Below, piece after piece: positions 9,508-19,900 of a stretch of DNA of 64,000 nucleotides. Both the position numbers and the translations under genes were made by a program. How positions within the stretch are numbered: position 1 is the first letter of the stretch; every line of letters begins with the position of its first letter. The notes under the pieces were generated by a model, which saw only the letters and a list, made by a program, of their open reading frames with translations, made no database searches and was not told the origin of the DNA. This DNA is from Saprospiraceae bacterium (GTDB taxonomy: Bacteria; Bacteroidota; Bacteroidia; Chitinophagales; Saprospiraceae): NCBI GenBank assembly GCA_016717145.1, contig JADKGD010000017.1, forward strand, positions 62,001 to 126,000. Reading direction: 5' to 3'.

Positions 9508-9515
9508 TATATTTG
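9508..9515 (+). promoter_or_regulatory. candidate -7 box (TATATTTG) for giant gene 1
   Basis: TATATTTG matches TAnnTTTG and is identical to the box before the second giant gene (20443-20450), within a similar AT-rich surround. It lies about 400 bp before the chosen start, implying a long leader. No TTTG was seen at -33. Confidence 0.35.
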
Positions 9516-9653
9516 CTCCAACAAACCTAGACTAAAGGCTCCGCAGGTGCTTTTTTGAGATAATAGAATAAATAAGTTTCATACTTATAAATCTAGTATA
9601 ATTATTTCAAAATGAGCAAATTAAATAAAATTTTTTCTAATACTAAACCATTT

Positions 9654-9711
9654 GTTTTTGTGTCTTTTACACAAAAACTAGTGTCATGTATAGGCAACAC
9701 TCAAGTTGCCT
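9654..9711 (+). promoter_or_regulatory. two consecutive hairpins in the leader of giant gene 1
   Basis: Hairpin one is GTTTTTGTGT, a 5-nt CTTTT loop, then ACACAAAAAC (9654-9678, 10 perfect pairs). Hairpin two is AGGCAAC, a 6-nt loop, then GTTGCCT (9692-9711, 7 pairs). They lie about 200-260 nt upstream of the probable start, inside the likely transcript. The role is unknown; an mRNA-stabilising or attenuating leader is possible. Confidence 0.4.
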
Positions 9712-9913
9712 CATTGATAGATAATTCCCCATTTTGTATGTAAAACGTAAATTTTCTGGTTTCGATTTGAAATCATTTTCAACTATATTTTTTTCTTCAC
9801 AATCAAATAATTCCATTATGTTTCTCTGGCCTACTTCAAATGAAAGCATTAAATTTCAGGAAAAGCCTCAGGTTGGGGAAAATAATTTTTTCCATTTACT
9901 AAATCTCAATGCT

Positions 9914-12900
9914 ATGAAGCGTATTTTACAAATATTTGTTTTTTTACTAATGTTTACCTCATCACATAGCCTTTGGGCACAGTGCAGCATTAATACGCCC
10001 ACGGTAACAAGTATTTCATGTTTTGATCAGGGAACTGAATCAAACACAGATGATGCCATTCGGTTTAATCTAAATGTCACAGCAGTGTCTGGAAGCAGCC
10101 TGGGATTTTGGATAGATGTCAATGGTGGTACCACGGTGTCGCCGCAGACTGGTAATTATGGAAGCCCACTAAGTTTACAACTTGGAAATGGTTCAGCCGG
10201 TAGCGGTTCTGGATATACAATCACTTTGACAGACAAATCTGATTTGAGCTGCTCAACAACATTTAATGTAGGTCCAATCGCAAGTTGTAGCGTAGGCTGC
10301 TCAACACCTATCCAGTTTATTTGTGATGATCCAAATCACTTAGGTCCTCACTCAGTTACATTATATCCATCAGGGGCAATAAGTAGCGTAAAATGGTTTA
10401 ATGAAGCGAATGTTCAAGTTGCCTCGGATAGTTTAAACGTTGACATTAATACCCCTGGAATGGGGGATGGTCAGGAGCAATTCTACTATACTGCAAATGA
10501 TGCAAATGGTTGTGTTGTGACACTTTGTTGCCCAGTAACCGTAAGTAAAAGGGACTGCGGGTATTTTGACCTGGCATTAATAAAACAAAAAAGTGATAAT
10601 ATTCCAGTTAGTTATGGTCAAAATGTAACCTTTAATATTCAGGTGTGTAATCAAGGTACAGATCCTGCTACAAGTGTGAGTTTAGTTGATTATATTCCGG
10701 CAGGATTTTCATTTGCACCTAACAATGGTTGGAATGCTTCAGGGAGTAATGCTGTGAGAACCTTAACTGTTGGTAATGGAATAGCAGCAGGCGGATTACT
10801 GCCGGGGGCTTGCATAATTGTTCCTATTGACCTCACTGTAAATTCCAGTGCAAATATTACGAATATTCTTAATGTTGCTGAAATTTCAGCTGGAACAGAT
10901 ACAAGAAGTCGTACAAATGATATAGATAGTGCACCTGACTCGGTACCTGGAAATGACGCTGGAGGAGTTGTAAACACCCCAAGTGATGATGTTTTAACGG
11001 GAGACGGATCCGGTTCTGTCGGCGATACTAACGCAGCAACGGATGAAGACGATCAGGATCCTGCAACAGTTAGATTAATCGACCTTGCTCTAAAAAAAGA
11101 AATTCTCACTGCAGGTCCCTATTTATACGGCCAAAATGTGACCTTTAAGGTAACAGTTGAAAATCAAGGGAATGAGACAGCAACAGATATTGTTGTTTCT
11201 GATTATGTTCCTGATGGTTATTCTTTTGTGGCTAACAATGGTTGGACTGGGTCAGCACCATTGATTACAGCTACTATTGCCGGGCCACTTGCATCCGGAG
11301 GTTCAACTTCATTAGACCTTGTGTTGACGATAAAGCAAAGTGCTGATGTTAATGCATGGCTGAATGTTTCGGAAATCAGTTCATTTAATGATATTTCAGG
11401 AAATCCCATCGGATCTTTTGACATAGATAGTAATCCGGACCAAAACCCGAATAATGATTCTGGCGGATTGGCTGAGAGCCCTGCAGATGATTATTTGGGA
11501 GGTGATGGCACTGGGGCCATTGGTGATGGAGTGGCTGCAACAGATGAAGATGACCAGGATCCCGCGCTCATTAATATCTTTGATTTAGCATTAACAAAAG
11601 TGTTAAATACAGTTGCACCATATAGCTATGGTCAGACACACAATTTCACGATCACCGTGTATAATCAGGGCAATGTTACAGCAACCAACATTGCGTTAAA
11701 AGACTATATTCCAGCTGGATACACATTTGTTGCAAACAATAACTGGGTAGGCGGTCCAAGTAGTGTGACACAAACTTTAGCCGGACCACTGGCACCTGGA
11801 GCGTCAGTTACGGTAGACCTAAATCTTATATTTACGAGTATAGTTTCGGCTACAACAAATAAATCATGGGTCAACTATGCTGAAATTACTTCAGCCCAGG
11901 ATGCAGCGGGCGACCCTGCATTTGATGTTGATAGTACACCAGACAGTAATGGTACAAATGAAAATAATGTATTGCCTGGCACAGTAGGAGACAATGATGT
12001 CAGTAGCACATCGGATGCGGGTGTAGGAAGTCAGGATGATCATGACCCTGCGGGACCGGCAATATTTGATTTAGCGCTTAGGAAAACCAAAGAGACAGCA
12101 TTGCCTAGTTTTGGATATGGACAGACTGTTATGTATCGTATTGAAATATTCAATCAGGGTAATATCGCTGCCACCAATATAGAAGTAATGGATGATTTGC
12201 CGTGTGGACTTCAGTTTGCGCCATTATCAGCTGTAAACAGTGCCTGGACGGTAAATGGTAATAAGGTTACAACAACTTATGCAGGCGTACTACAGCCAGG
12301 TCAAAGTACATCATTGTTTCTTGATCTGATCGTAACGCAGTGTTATACCAATTTGGATGATGCATGGACTAATCATGCTGAAATATCAAAAGCGGATGAT
12401 ACGGATCCTAATACGGCGAATGCTCCAATAGATGTTGATAGTACACCGGACAGTGATTTAACAAATGACAATGGAGGAGTGCCTGATTTTAATGGCAGTG
12501 TGAGCGGAACGGACAATACGATCGATAATGAAAATAATGATGAGGATGATCAGGATCCACATAAGATTGAAGTGTTGGATCTTGCATTGCGAAAAGTATT
12601 AACCACTGCTGGGCCATATACATATGGACAGGCATTGACATTCAATATAGAAGTATTTAATCAGGGTAATGTAATTGCGAAGAATATAGAAATAACAGAT
12701 TATATACCGGTCGGCTATAGTTATGCTGTAAATAACGGATGGTCAGTTGGCCCGACTGTGGTTACACAGTCATATGCAGGACCATTGGTACCTGGTGCAA
12801 GCACCGGTCAGTTACCATTGGTATTGACATTGGAGATGAATGCATTAGGCGGCACAGCATGGGATAACTATGCAGAAATTTCTGCAGTACAGGATACATT

Positions 12901-15900
12901 GAATAACAATAGAAATGACGATGCTGACAGCGTATCAGATAATGATCCGAATAATGATAATCCTGTAGGACCGGGAGATGCGGATGATGATAATATATTA
13001 GGCGGTGGGAATAATGTAAATGAGGATGAGGATGATCATGATCCTGCAGCGCCATGGTTATTTGATTTGGCAGTAATTATTGAGAATAGCACTGATATAA
13101 TAACGAGTTATGGACAAAACGTTACTTTCCCGGTAACGTTGGTCAATCAGGGTAATTTAAGTAGTCAGGGATATACGGTTAGTGTATTGGTTCCATCGGG
13201 CTTCTCATTTGGCACTAATCCGCTTTGGAGTTATAGTGGAGGCATAGCAACATACACGACCACAGATATAATCAATCCGGGAGAGACAGATAATTTTAAC
13301 CTTGTACTTGTTTCACAACCTTCTAATGGCGCAGGTGCATGGACGGTATATGCTGAAATCACGGATGACAATCCAATAGCCACTGAAGTTGGTATAGTAG
13401 ACATAGACAGTAGCCCTGACAATAATTTTGGTAATGATGCAGGTGGTTCGCCATTACCTGACAGTGAAGGCGGTAGCTATCCTGGCAGCGATGATATCTT
13501 AAATGGAAATGGGACAGGTGTAGCAGGCGGCACAGTGGCTGCAACTGATGAGGATGATCATGACCCGGAATTCGTAAGAGTCTTTGATTTAGCCTTAACA
13601 AAAGTGTTAAATACAGTTGCACCATATAGCTATGGTCAAACGCACAATTTCACGATCACAGTGTATAATCAGGGCAATGTTACAGCAACCAACATTGCGT
13701 TAAAAGACTATATTCCAGCTGGATACACATTTGTTGCAAACAATAACTGGGTAGGCGGTCCAAGTAGTGTGACACAAACTTTAGCCGGACCACTGGCACC
13801 TGGAGCGTCAGTTACGGTAGACCTAAATCTTATATTTACGAGTATAGTTTCGGCTACAACAAATAAATCATGGGTCAACTATGCTGAAATTACTTCAGCC
13901 CAGGATGCAGCGGGCGACCCTGCATTTGATGTTGATAGTACACCAGACAGTAATGGTACAAATGAAAATAATGTATTGCCTGGCACAGTAGGAGACAATG
14001 ATGTCAGTAGCACATCGGATGCGGGTGTAGGAAGTCAGGATGATCATGACCCTGCGGGACCGGCTATATTTGATTTAGCGCTTAGGAAAACCAAAGAGAC
14101 AGCATTGCCTAGTTTTGGATATGGACAGACTGTTATGTATCGTATTGAAATATTCAATCAGGGTAATATCGCTGCCACCAATATAGAAGTAATGGATGAT
14201 TTGCCGTGTGGACTTCAGTTTGCGCCATTATCAGCTGTAAACAGTGCCTGGACGGTAAATGGTAATAAGGTTACAACAACTTATGCAGGCGTACTACAGC
14301 CAGGTCAAAGTACATCATTGTTTCTTGATCTGATCGTAACGCAGTGTTATACCAATTTGGATGATGCATGGACTAATCATGCTGAAATATCAAAAGCGGA
14401 TGATACGGATCCTAATACAACGACTGCACCAATAGATGTTGATAGTACACCGGACAGTGATTTAACAAATGACAATGGAGGAGTGCCTGATTTTAATGGC
14501 AGTGTGAGCGGAACGGACAATACGATCGATAATGAAAATAATGATGAGGATGATCAGGATCCGCATAAGATTGAAGTGTTGGATCTTGCATTGCGAAAAG
14601 TATTAACCACTGCTGGGCCATATACATATGGACAGGCATTGACATTCAATATAGAAGTATTTAATCAGGGTAATGTAATTGCGAAGAATATAGAAATAAC
14701 AGATTATATACCGGTCGGCTATAGTTATGCTGTAAATAACGGATGGTCAGTTGGCCCGACTGTGGTTACACAGTCATATGCAGGACCATTGGTACCTGGT
14801 GCAAGCACCGGTCAGTTACCATTGGTATTGACATTGGAGATGAATGCATTAGGCGGCACAGCATGGGATAACTATGCAGAAATTTCTGCAGTACAGGATA
14901 CATTGAATAACAATAGAAATGACGATGCTGACAGCGTATCAGATAATGATCCGAATAATGATAATCCTGTAGGACCGGGAGATGCGGATGATGATAATAT
15001 ATTAGGCGGTGGGAATAATGTAAATGAGGATGAGGATGATCATGATCCTGCAGCGCCATGGTTATTTGATTTGGCAGTAATTATTGAGAATAACACTGAT
15101 ATAATAACGAGTTATGGACAAAACGTTACTTTCCCGGTAACGTTGGTCAATCAGGGTAATTTAAGTAGTCAGGGATATACGGTTAGTGTATTGGTTCCAT
15201 CGGGCTTCTCATTTGGCACTAATCCGCTTTGGAGTTATAGTGGAGGCATAGCAACATACACGACCACAGATATAATCAATCCGGGAGAGACAGATAATTT
15301 TAACCTTGTACTTGTTTCACAACCTTCTAATGGCGCAGGTGCATGGACGGTATATGCTGAAATCACAGATGACGAACCTATAGCCACTGAAGTTGGAATA
15401 GTAGACATAGACAGTAGCCCTGACAATAATTTTGGTAATGATGCAGGTGGTTCGCCACTACCCGATAGTGAGGGCGGAAGCTATCCTGGCAGTGATGATA
15501 TCCTAAATGGAAATGGGACAGGTGTAGCAGGTGACACAGTGGCTGCAACTGATGAGGATGATCATGACCCGGAATTCGTAAGAGTCTTTGATCTGGCGCT
15601 TAAGAAAGTGTTGACAACACCCGCACCGTATACTGATGGTCAATTGATAAAATTTGATATTACAATATACAATCAGGGTAATATAACTGCAAGTAATTTT
15701 GTGGTCAATGATTTCATTCCTGTTGGTTATGTTTATAATTCATTAAATCCACTCAATGCGGGATGGCTTGGTTCTGGGGTAACTCCTCTTGCAGTCAACA
15801 GGGCTGTAAATACTCCGCTTGCACCTGGTACTTCCACAACAGTATCTATTTATCTGAATATAAATATGACAACTGGTGGTAGCAGAAATTGGATCAATTA

Positions 15901-18900
15901 TGCAGAGATAGGAGGTGCAGATGATGATAATAATCCTTCTACAATATCACCAGCGGATGTTGATAGTAATACTGGAACAAATTCATTGGAGGAGAATTCA
16001 GTTCTTCCGGGAAGTCCTGACGATGACAATATAAACGGTGGTGGACCTAATGTGGGTGAAGATGAAGATGATCATGACCCTGCCGGCCCAAGTCTTTATG
16101 ATGTAGCGCTTATAAAGACGACGACAGCTACAGGTCCGTTTAACTTTGGTCAAATAGTAAAATTTGACTTTACAGTATATAATCAGGGTAACTTCCCTAT
16201 TAAAAATATTGATGTGATCGATTACATCCCATCTGGTTTTGCTTTTGTCAACGCAGGGAACATCCCGCTTTGGACATATAATGGAACTAATGCAACCGCC
16301 AGAATTTTACAAACAATTCAACCAGGACAAAGTGTTGTAATTAGTATAAATCTACAAGTTCAACCTACAACAAATTATGTTACAGGTTGGGACAATGTGG
16401 CCGAAATATTTGCTTTTCAGGATATAAATGGAAATGATGTAAGCTCAATGGATATTGATAGCGATCCTGACCAAAATCAGAATAATGATGCGGGAGGCGA
16501 ACCTGAAGGCTTATCTGATGACTATACAGATGGAGATGGTAGTGGTCCGGTAGGAGGTGGAACGGCTGCAGGTGATGAAGATGACCAGGATCCGGAGAGA
16601 ATAGAAATATTTGACCTGGCATTAAAAAAAGAATTGCTTACTGCAGCACCTTACAGATATGGACAAAATTTAACCTTTAATATTAAGGTTTGCAATCAAG
16701 GTAATATTGGCGCTACAAACATTGACATAAGAGATTATTTACCGGCAGGATTAATATTCGATCCTGTCAATAATCCAAACTGGACTTCATGGCCTAATTA
16801 TACGATATCAACCATATTGCTTCCAAATACATGTATTGATATTCCACTAATATTAAAGATGATTCAGACGTCGGGTGACGACAAAAATTGGGTTAATTAT
16901 GCTGAAATCACGGGAGCAGATAACAAAGATGGTCTGAATAGGGATGCCTGGGACATTGACAGTAATCCAGGTAGTAACAATCCTGCTGAAAATTCCGTAT
17001 TTCCGGGAGACTTAGCAGACAACTATATAGATGGTCACGATAAAGGTGGTGAGGAAGATGATCACGACCCTGCCGGTCCTAAAGTTTTTGACCTTGCACT
17101 TAGAAAGGTACAGTTGACAGCTTTACCGAGCTTTAGTTATGGTCAGAATGTAATGTATGGCATTCAATTATTCAATCAGGGAAATGTTGACGCAAAAGAT
17201 ATAGTCCTTGTTGATACAATACCTTGCGGGCTGGAATATTTACCATCATCAGGAGTAAATATCACTGCTGGATGGATATATAATGCGGCTACCAGAGAGG
17301 TAAAAACCACTTATCGGAATGTTCTTTTAGCAGGTGCAAATGTGCAGGTAATGCTTGATTTAAGGGTGATTCCTTGTTATACAAATTTGAACAGGGCATG
17401 GACAAATTTTGCAGAAATCGAAAATGCAAATGATAATGATCCGAATACTCCAAACCCACCAGTTGATATAGATAGTTCACCAAATGGAGATATCAATAAT
17501 GACCCGGGAGGAATTCCTAACACACCTTCAGATGATGAGGTTAATGGTGATCCAAACAATCCAAGCAATCCGGCAGCACCTCAGGATGAAGATGATCAGG
17601 ATCCACACGAAATTCAGGTTTTTGATCTTGCTTTACGCAAAACAGTTGATTTCAGAGGCCCTTACATGATAGGACAAACAGCTACTTTCAGAATAGAGGT
17701 ATTCAATCAGGGAAATGTAGCTGCAAAGAACATCAAAATTAATGACTATGTGCGTAGTGGATTTACCTTTGTAGGTGCATCAAATCCAAATTGGACATTA
17801 ACAACTCCGGCTACGCCATTTGCTGACGGTTTATTGAACTATACAATTTTATCTGTTCTTAATCCGGGTCAAAGTATTGTGATAACATTAAATCTTGATG
17901 TAACTCTTGACATTAATCCTGGGGTGAAAGATTGGTGGAATTATGCTGAAATTGCTGCCGCACAGGATTTGCTTAACAATAATAGAAATGATGATGCTGA
18001 TAGTACACCAAATTCGAATAGCCCTTATGAAAACAACGTAGAACCTGATGGACTTTGGGATAATGTTATTAACGGTAACGGGCCAAACTTTAATCAGGAT
18101 GAAGATGATCATGACCCTGAAAAGGTAATTGTAGTAGGAGGATTGGGAGATACAGTGTGGAAAGATCTGGATGGTGATGGAATTCAGGATCCAGGTGAAC
18201 CTGGAGTTGCTAATGTAATTGCTACATTGACTGACTGTAATGGTCGTATTATAGATACCAGGACTACAGACAATAATGGATTCTATTTCTTCAATAATTT
18301 GATACCTGGAGATTATCAGGTGCAATTTGACATCAGTAATCTACCTGTAGGGTGTGCTTTCACATTCCAGGATCAAGGAAATGATGATGAGAGGGATAGT
18401 GACGTGAATCTGAATGGCCTTGGACCATGCACAAATATAACCGGTGGTGATTATGATAGTACTTACGATGCAGGATTATTAATCCTGGCTGCAATAGGTG
18501 ATTATGTATGGCATGATTTGAATGCTGATGGCCAGCAAGGCGGTGTAGAACCAGGATTACCTGGAGTGCAGGTTAATTTGTACAAAGGAGACGGAACTTA
18601 TGTAGCGACCACATTTACAAATGGAAGTGGTTATTATTTATTTGACTTCTTATATCCTGGCGATTATTATCTTAAATTCATAGATCCTGCAGATTTTGAA
18701 TCAACGTTTTCAAATAGGGGAAGTGATTTAAGCGATAGCGATATTGATGGTCTTAATGGTCCCGGGACTACTGCAACTACATATCTCGCTCCGGGAGAGA
18801 GAGATATGACATGGGATGCAGGATATTATAAGTGTGTTCCGATCGGAGATTTAGTATGGTATGATATCAATAAAAACGATAAGTGGGACTCAAATGAAAA

Positions 18901-19900
18901 TGGTATAAATGGTCTGAAAGTCAATCTTTGGAGAAATCATTTTGGTTCATGGTTGATTTGGGATTATGAATATACCGGACACAAGCCAGGTACGCCTTCT
19001 GATGATGGGTACTTTAAATTCTGTGCTCCTCCTGGACAATATTATATCGAGGTCTTACTTCCACCATTGGGACTTGTCAGAGCACTACACAATGTAGGAA
19101 ACGACGAAGAAATAGATAGTGATATTGATAATTCAAACGGTATTGGTACATCTGCCAGATTTACATTAACATCGGGTCAGATGAAGTGTGATCTTGGAGC
19201 TGGCTACTATCCACAAGCTGTCGTTGGAAATCTTGTGTGGGAAGATAATAACTCAAATGGAATTCAAGACGAAGGAGAAGACCGGGTTGAAGGTGTTACA
19301 GTTGAAGCTATAGAAATGGCAACCGGAACAGTGCTTAGGACCGCTGTGACAGACGCAGATGGTACCTTTGAACTTGATGAATTGCAGAAGTTGGATATCT
19401 TCCTTAAATTTTACCCACCTGCTGGATTTAGTGCTACGCTACCTAGGGCAACGATCAACGATGCAGCCGATAGTGACGTAGATCATTCATATGGACTTAA
19501 TACCACAAGGATGTTTTCCATGTTGCCAGCAATGGTAAATGAAAATATAGATATGGGTCTTGCCTTTGGGCCATTGCCGGTATCATGGCTTGATGTGAGT
19601 GCAGTCAGAGAAAACAATACACATATAGTATCCTGGAGCACTGCAAAAGAGGTTAATACTGCATATTATCTTGTTGAGAGAAGAATGGAAAATGAAACTG
19701 AGTTTAAGGTTATTCCAGGAAAGGTACCTGCCAATGGTAATTCAAATACTATAAGTAAATATAGCTTGGTAGATTTGGATGTGGATAAGTCTGGAATATA
19801 TATTTACAAAGTAAAACAAGTAGACCTGGATGGACAATTTACCTACAGCAAGTTGGTGAAAGTAAGCAACAATGGAGACGATCGTAGACATGTATCCTAA
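9914..19900 (+). CDS. giant DUF11/SdrD-B repeat surface protein, frameshifted before its T9SS domain
   Basis: This encodes about 3,328 residues. ATG 9914 starts a clear signal peptide (MKRILQIFVFLL, ending SLWAQ). After about 215 residues of unique sequence come 15 DUF11-type repeats of about 160-175 residues, beginning near 10570, 11081, 11582, 12068, 12582, 13064, 13586, 14072, 14586, 15068, 15590, 16100, 16613, 17089 and 17625. Each has the pattern DLALxK, YGQ, NQGN, then D-Y-I-P, and an acidic linker (DEDDHDP) that may bind calcium. Four SdrD-B-like domains (GDxVWxDxNxNG) follow from about 18136, then an FN3-like domain (PVSWLDVSAV). At about 19877 a GA present in the sister gene is missing; the frame shifts and stops at 19900, leaving the T9SS sorting domain in the next frame. 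It is probably a cell-surface adhesin; that role is inferred. Confidence 0.88.
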   Translation: MKRILQIFVFLLMFTSSHSLWAQCSINTPTVTSISCFDQGTESNTDDAIRFNLNVTAVSGSSLGFWIDVNGGTTVSPQTGNYGSPLSLQLGNGSAGSGSGYTITLTDKSDLSCSTTFNVGPIASCSVGCSTPIQFICDDPNHLGPHSVTLYPSGAISSVKWFNEANVQVASDSLNVDINTPGMGDGQEQFYYTANDANGCVVTLCCPVTVSKRDCGYFDLALIKQKSDNIPVSYGQNVTFNIQVCNQGTDPATSVSLVDYIPAGFSFAPNNGWNASGSNAVRTLTVGNGIAAGGLLPGACIIVPIDLTVNSSANITNILNVAEISAGTDTRSRTNDIDSAPDSVPGNDAGGVVNTPSDDVLTGDGSGSVGDTNAATDEDDQDPATVRLIDLALKKEILTAGPYLYGQNVTFKVTVENQGNETATDIVVSDYVPDGYSFVANNGWTGSAPLITATIAGPLASGGSTSLDLVLTIKQSADVNAWLNVSEISSFNDISGNPIGSFDIDSNPDQNPNNDSGGLAESPADDYLGGDGTGAIGDGVAATDEDDQDPALINIFDLALTKVLNTVAPYSYGQTHNFTITVYNQGNVTATNIALKDYIPAGYTFVANNNWVGGPSSVTQTLAGPLAPGASVTVDLNLIFTSIVSATTNKSWVNYAEITSAQDAAGDPAFDVDSTPDSNGTNENNVLPGTVGDNDVSSTSDAGVGSQDDHDPAGPAIFDLALRKTKETALPSFGYGQTVMYRIEIFNQGNIAATNIEVMDDLPCGLQFAPLSAVNSAWTVNGNKVTTTYAGVLQPGQSTSLFLDLIVTQCYTNLDDAWTNHAEISKADDTDPNTANAPIDVDSTPDSDLTNDNGGVPDFNGSVSGTDNTIDNENNDEDDQDPHKIEVLDLALRKVLTTAGPYTYGQALTFNIEVFNQGNVIAKNIEITDYIPVGYSYAVNNGWSVGPTVVTQSYAGPLVPGASTGQLPLVLTLEMNALGGTAWDNYAEISAVQDTLNNNRNDDADSVSDNDPNNDNPVGPGDADDDNILGGGNNVNEDEDDHDPAAPWLFDLAVIIENSTDIITSYGQNVTFPVTLVNQGNLSSQGYTVSVLVPSGFSFGTNPLWSYSGGIATYTTTDIINPGETDNFNLVLVSQPSNGAGAWTVYAEITDDNPIATEVGIVDIDSSPDNNFGNDAGGSPLPDSEGGSYPGSDDILNGNGTGVAGGTVAATDEDDHDPEFVRVFDLALTKVLNTVAPYSYGQTHNFTITVYNQGNVTATNIALKDYIPAGYTFVANNNWVGGPSSVTQTLAGPLAPGASVTVDLNLIFTSIVSATTNKSWVNYAEITSAQDAAGDPAFDVDSTPDSNGTNENNVLPGTVGDNDVSSTSDAGVGSQDDHDPAGPAIFDLALRKTKETALPSFGYGQTVMYRIEIFNQGNIAATNIEVMDDLPCGLQFAPLSAVNSAWTVNGNKVTTTYAGVLQPGQSTSLFLDLIVTQCYTNLDDAWTNHAEISKADDTDPNTTTAPIDVDSTPDSDLTNDNGGVPDFNGSVSGTDNTIDNENNDEDDQDPHKIEVLDLALRKVLTTAGPYTYGQALTFNIEVFNQGNVIAKNIEITDYIPVGYSYAVNNGWSVGPTVVTQSYAGPLVPGASTGQLPLVLTLEMNALGGTAWDNYAEISAVQDTLNNNRNDDADSVSDNDPNNDNPVGPGDADDDNILGGGNNVNEDEDDHDPAAPWLFDLAVIIENNTDIITSYGQNVTFPVTLVNQGNLSSQGYTVSVLVPSGFSFGTNPLWSYSGGIATYTTTDIINPGETDNFNLVLVSQPSNGAGAWTVYAEITDDEPIATEVGIVDIDSSPDNNFGNDAGGSPLPDSEGGSYPGSDDILNGNGTGVAGDTVAATDEDDHDPEFVRVFDLALKKVLTTPAPYTDGQLIKFDITIYNQGNITASNFVVNDFIPVGYVYNSLNPLNAGWLGSGVTPLAVNRAVNTPLAPGTSTTVSIYLNINMTTGGSRNWINYAEIGGADDDNNPSTISPADVDSNTGTNSLEENSVLPGSPDDDNINGGGPNVGEDEDDHDPAGPSLYDVALIKTTTATGPFNFGQIVKFDFTVYNQGNFPIKNIDVIDYIPSGFAFVNAGNIPLWTYNGTNATARILQTIQPGQSVVISINLQVQPTTNYVTGWDNVAEIFAFQDINGNDVSSMDIDSDPDQNQNNDAGGEPEGLSDDYTDGDGSGPVGGGTAAGDEDDQDPERIEIFDLALKKELLTAAPYRYGQNLTFNIKVCNQGNIGATNIDIRDYLPAGLIFDPVNNPNWTSWPNYTISTILLPNTCIDIPLILKMIQTSGDDKNWVNYAEITGADNKDGLNRDAWDIDSNPGSNNPAENSVFPGDLADNYIDGHDKGGEEDDHDPAGPKVFDLALRKVQLTALPSFSYGQNVMYGIQLFNQGNVDAKDIVLVDTIPCGLEYLPSSGVNITAGWIYNAATREVKTTYRNVLLAGANVQVMLDLRVIPCYTNLNRAWTNFAEIENANDNDPNTPNPPVDIDSSPNGDINNDPGGIPNTPSDDEVNGDPNNPSNPAAPQDEDDQDPHEIQVFDLALRKTVDFRGPYMIGQTATFRIEVFNQGNVAAKNIKINDYVRSGFTFVGASNPNWTLTTPATPFADGLLNYTILSVLNPGQSIVITLNLDVTLDINPGVKDWWNYAEIAAAQDLLNNNRNDDADSTPNSNSPYENNVEPDGLWDNVINGNGPNFNQDEDDHDPEKVIVVGGLGDTVWKDLDGDGIQDPGEPGVANVIATLTDCNGRIIDTRTTDNNGFYFFNNLIPGDYQVQFDISNLPVGCAFTFQDQGNDDERDSDVNLNGLGPCTNITGGDYDSTYDAGLLILAAIGDYVWHDLNADGQQGGVEPGLPGVQVNLYKGDGTYVATTFTNGSGYYLFDFLYPGDYYLKFIDPADFESTFSNRGSDLSDSDIDGLNGPGTTATTYLAPGERDMTWDAGYYKCVPIGDLVWYDINKNDKWDSNENGINGLKVNLWRNHFGSWLIWDYEYTGHKPGTPSDDGYFKFCAPPGQYYIEVLLPPLGLVRALHNVGNDEEIDSDIDNSNGIGTSARFTLTSGQMKCDLGAGYYPQAVVGNLVWEDNNSNGIQDEGEDRVEGVTVEAIEMATGTVLRTAVTDADGTFELDELQKLDIFLKFYPPAGFSATLPRATINDAADSDVDHSYGLNTTRMFSMLPAMVNENIDMGLAFGPLPVSWLDVSAVRENNTHIVSWSTAKEVNTAYYLVERRMENETEFKVIPGKVPANGNSNTISKYSLVDLDVDKSGIYIYKVKQVDLDGQFTYSKLVKVSNNGDDRRHVS
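11579..15586 (+). repeat. tandem duplication of a 2,004-bp block (four DUF11 repeats each)
   Basis: Positions 11579-13582 and 13583-15586 are almost identical copies of 2,004 bp (668 codons, frame preserved). Each carries DUF11 repeats of four distinct subtypes in the same order. Only a handful of differences were seen, for example GCGAATGCT against ACGACTGCA near 12416/14420 and AATCCA against GAACCT near 13371/15375. This indicates a recent unequal crossover or duplication inside giant gene 1. Confidence 0.9.

Larger units (their letters stand above)
9286..9913. other. 628-bp AT-rich region and leader of the first giant gene
   Basis: This gap contains a TATATTTG box (9508-9515), two adjacent hairpins (9654-9678 and 9692-9711) and the 5' end of the giant surface-protein gene. 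The frame of the giant gene is open from an ATG at 9734, but those residues do not look like a protein N-terminus, so the stretch is treated as untranslated leader. No other gene was recognised. Confidence 0.5.

Noticed and set aside
9734..9913. Upstream start of giant gene 1 at 9734
   Set aside because: The 60 codons before 9914 do not look like a secreted protein's N-terminus, whereas ATG 9914 begins a standard signal peptide; the upstream stretch also contains no conserved pattern.
12762..15059. His/Tyr-rich antisense open frames in the DUF11 region
   Set aside because: They occur as identical copies 2,004 bp apart only because the coding strand is duplicated; their composition reflects the reverse complement of acidic Asp/Asn codons.
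10570..18120. Calcium-binding RTX toxin
   Set aside because: The acidic DEDDHDP linkers lack the GGxGxDxUx nonapeptide, and the repeat cores match DUF11, not RTX.
17888..18325. 145-residue antisense open frame inside giant gene 1
   Set aside because: It lies opposite conserved SdrD-B sequence, has an Ile-rich composition typical of antisense frames and no recognisable start region.
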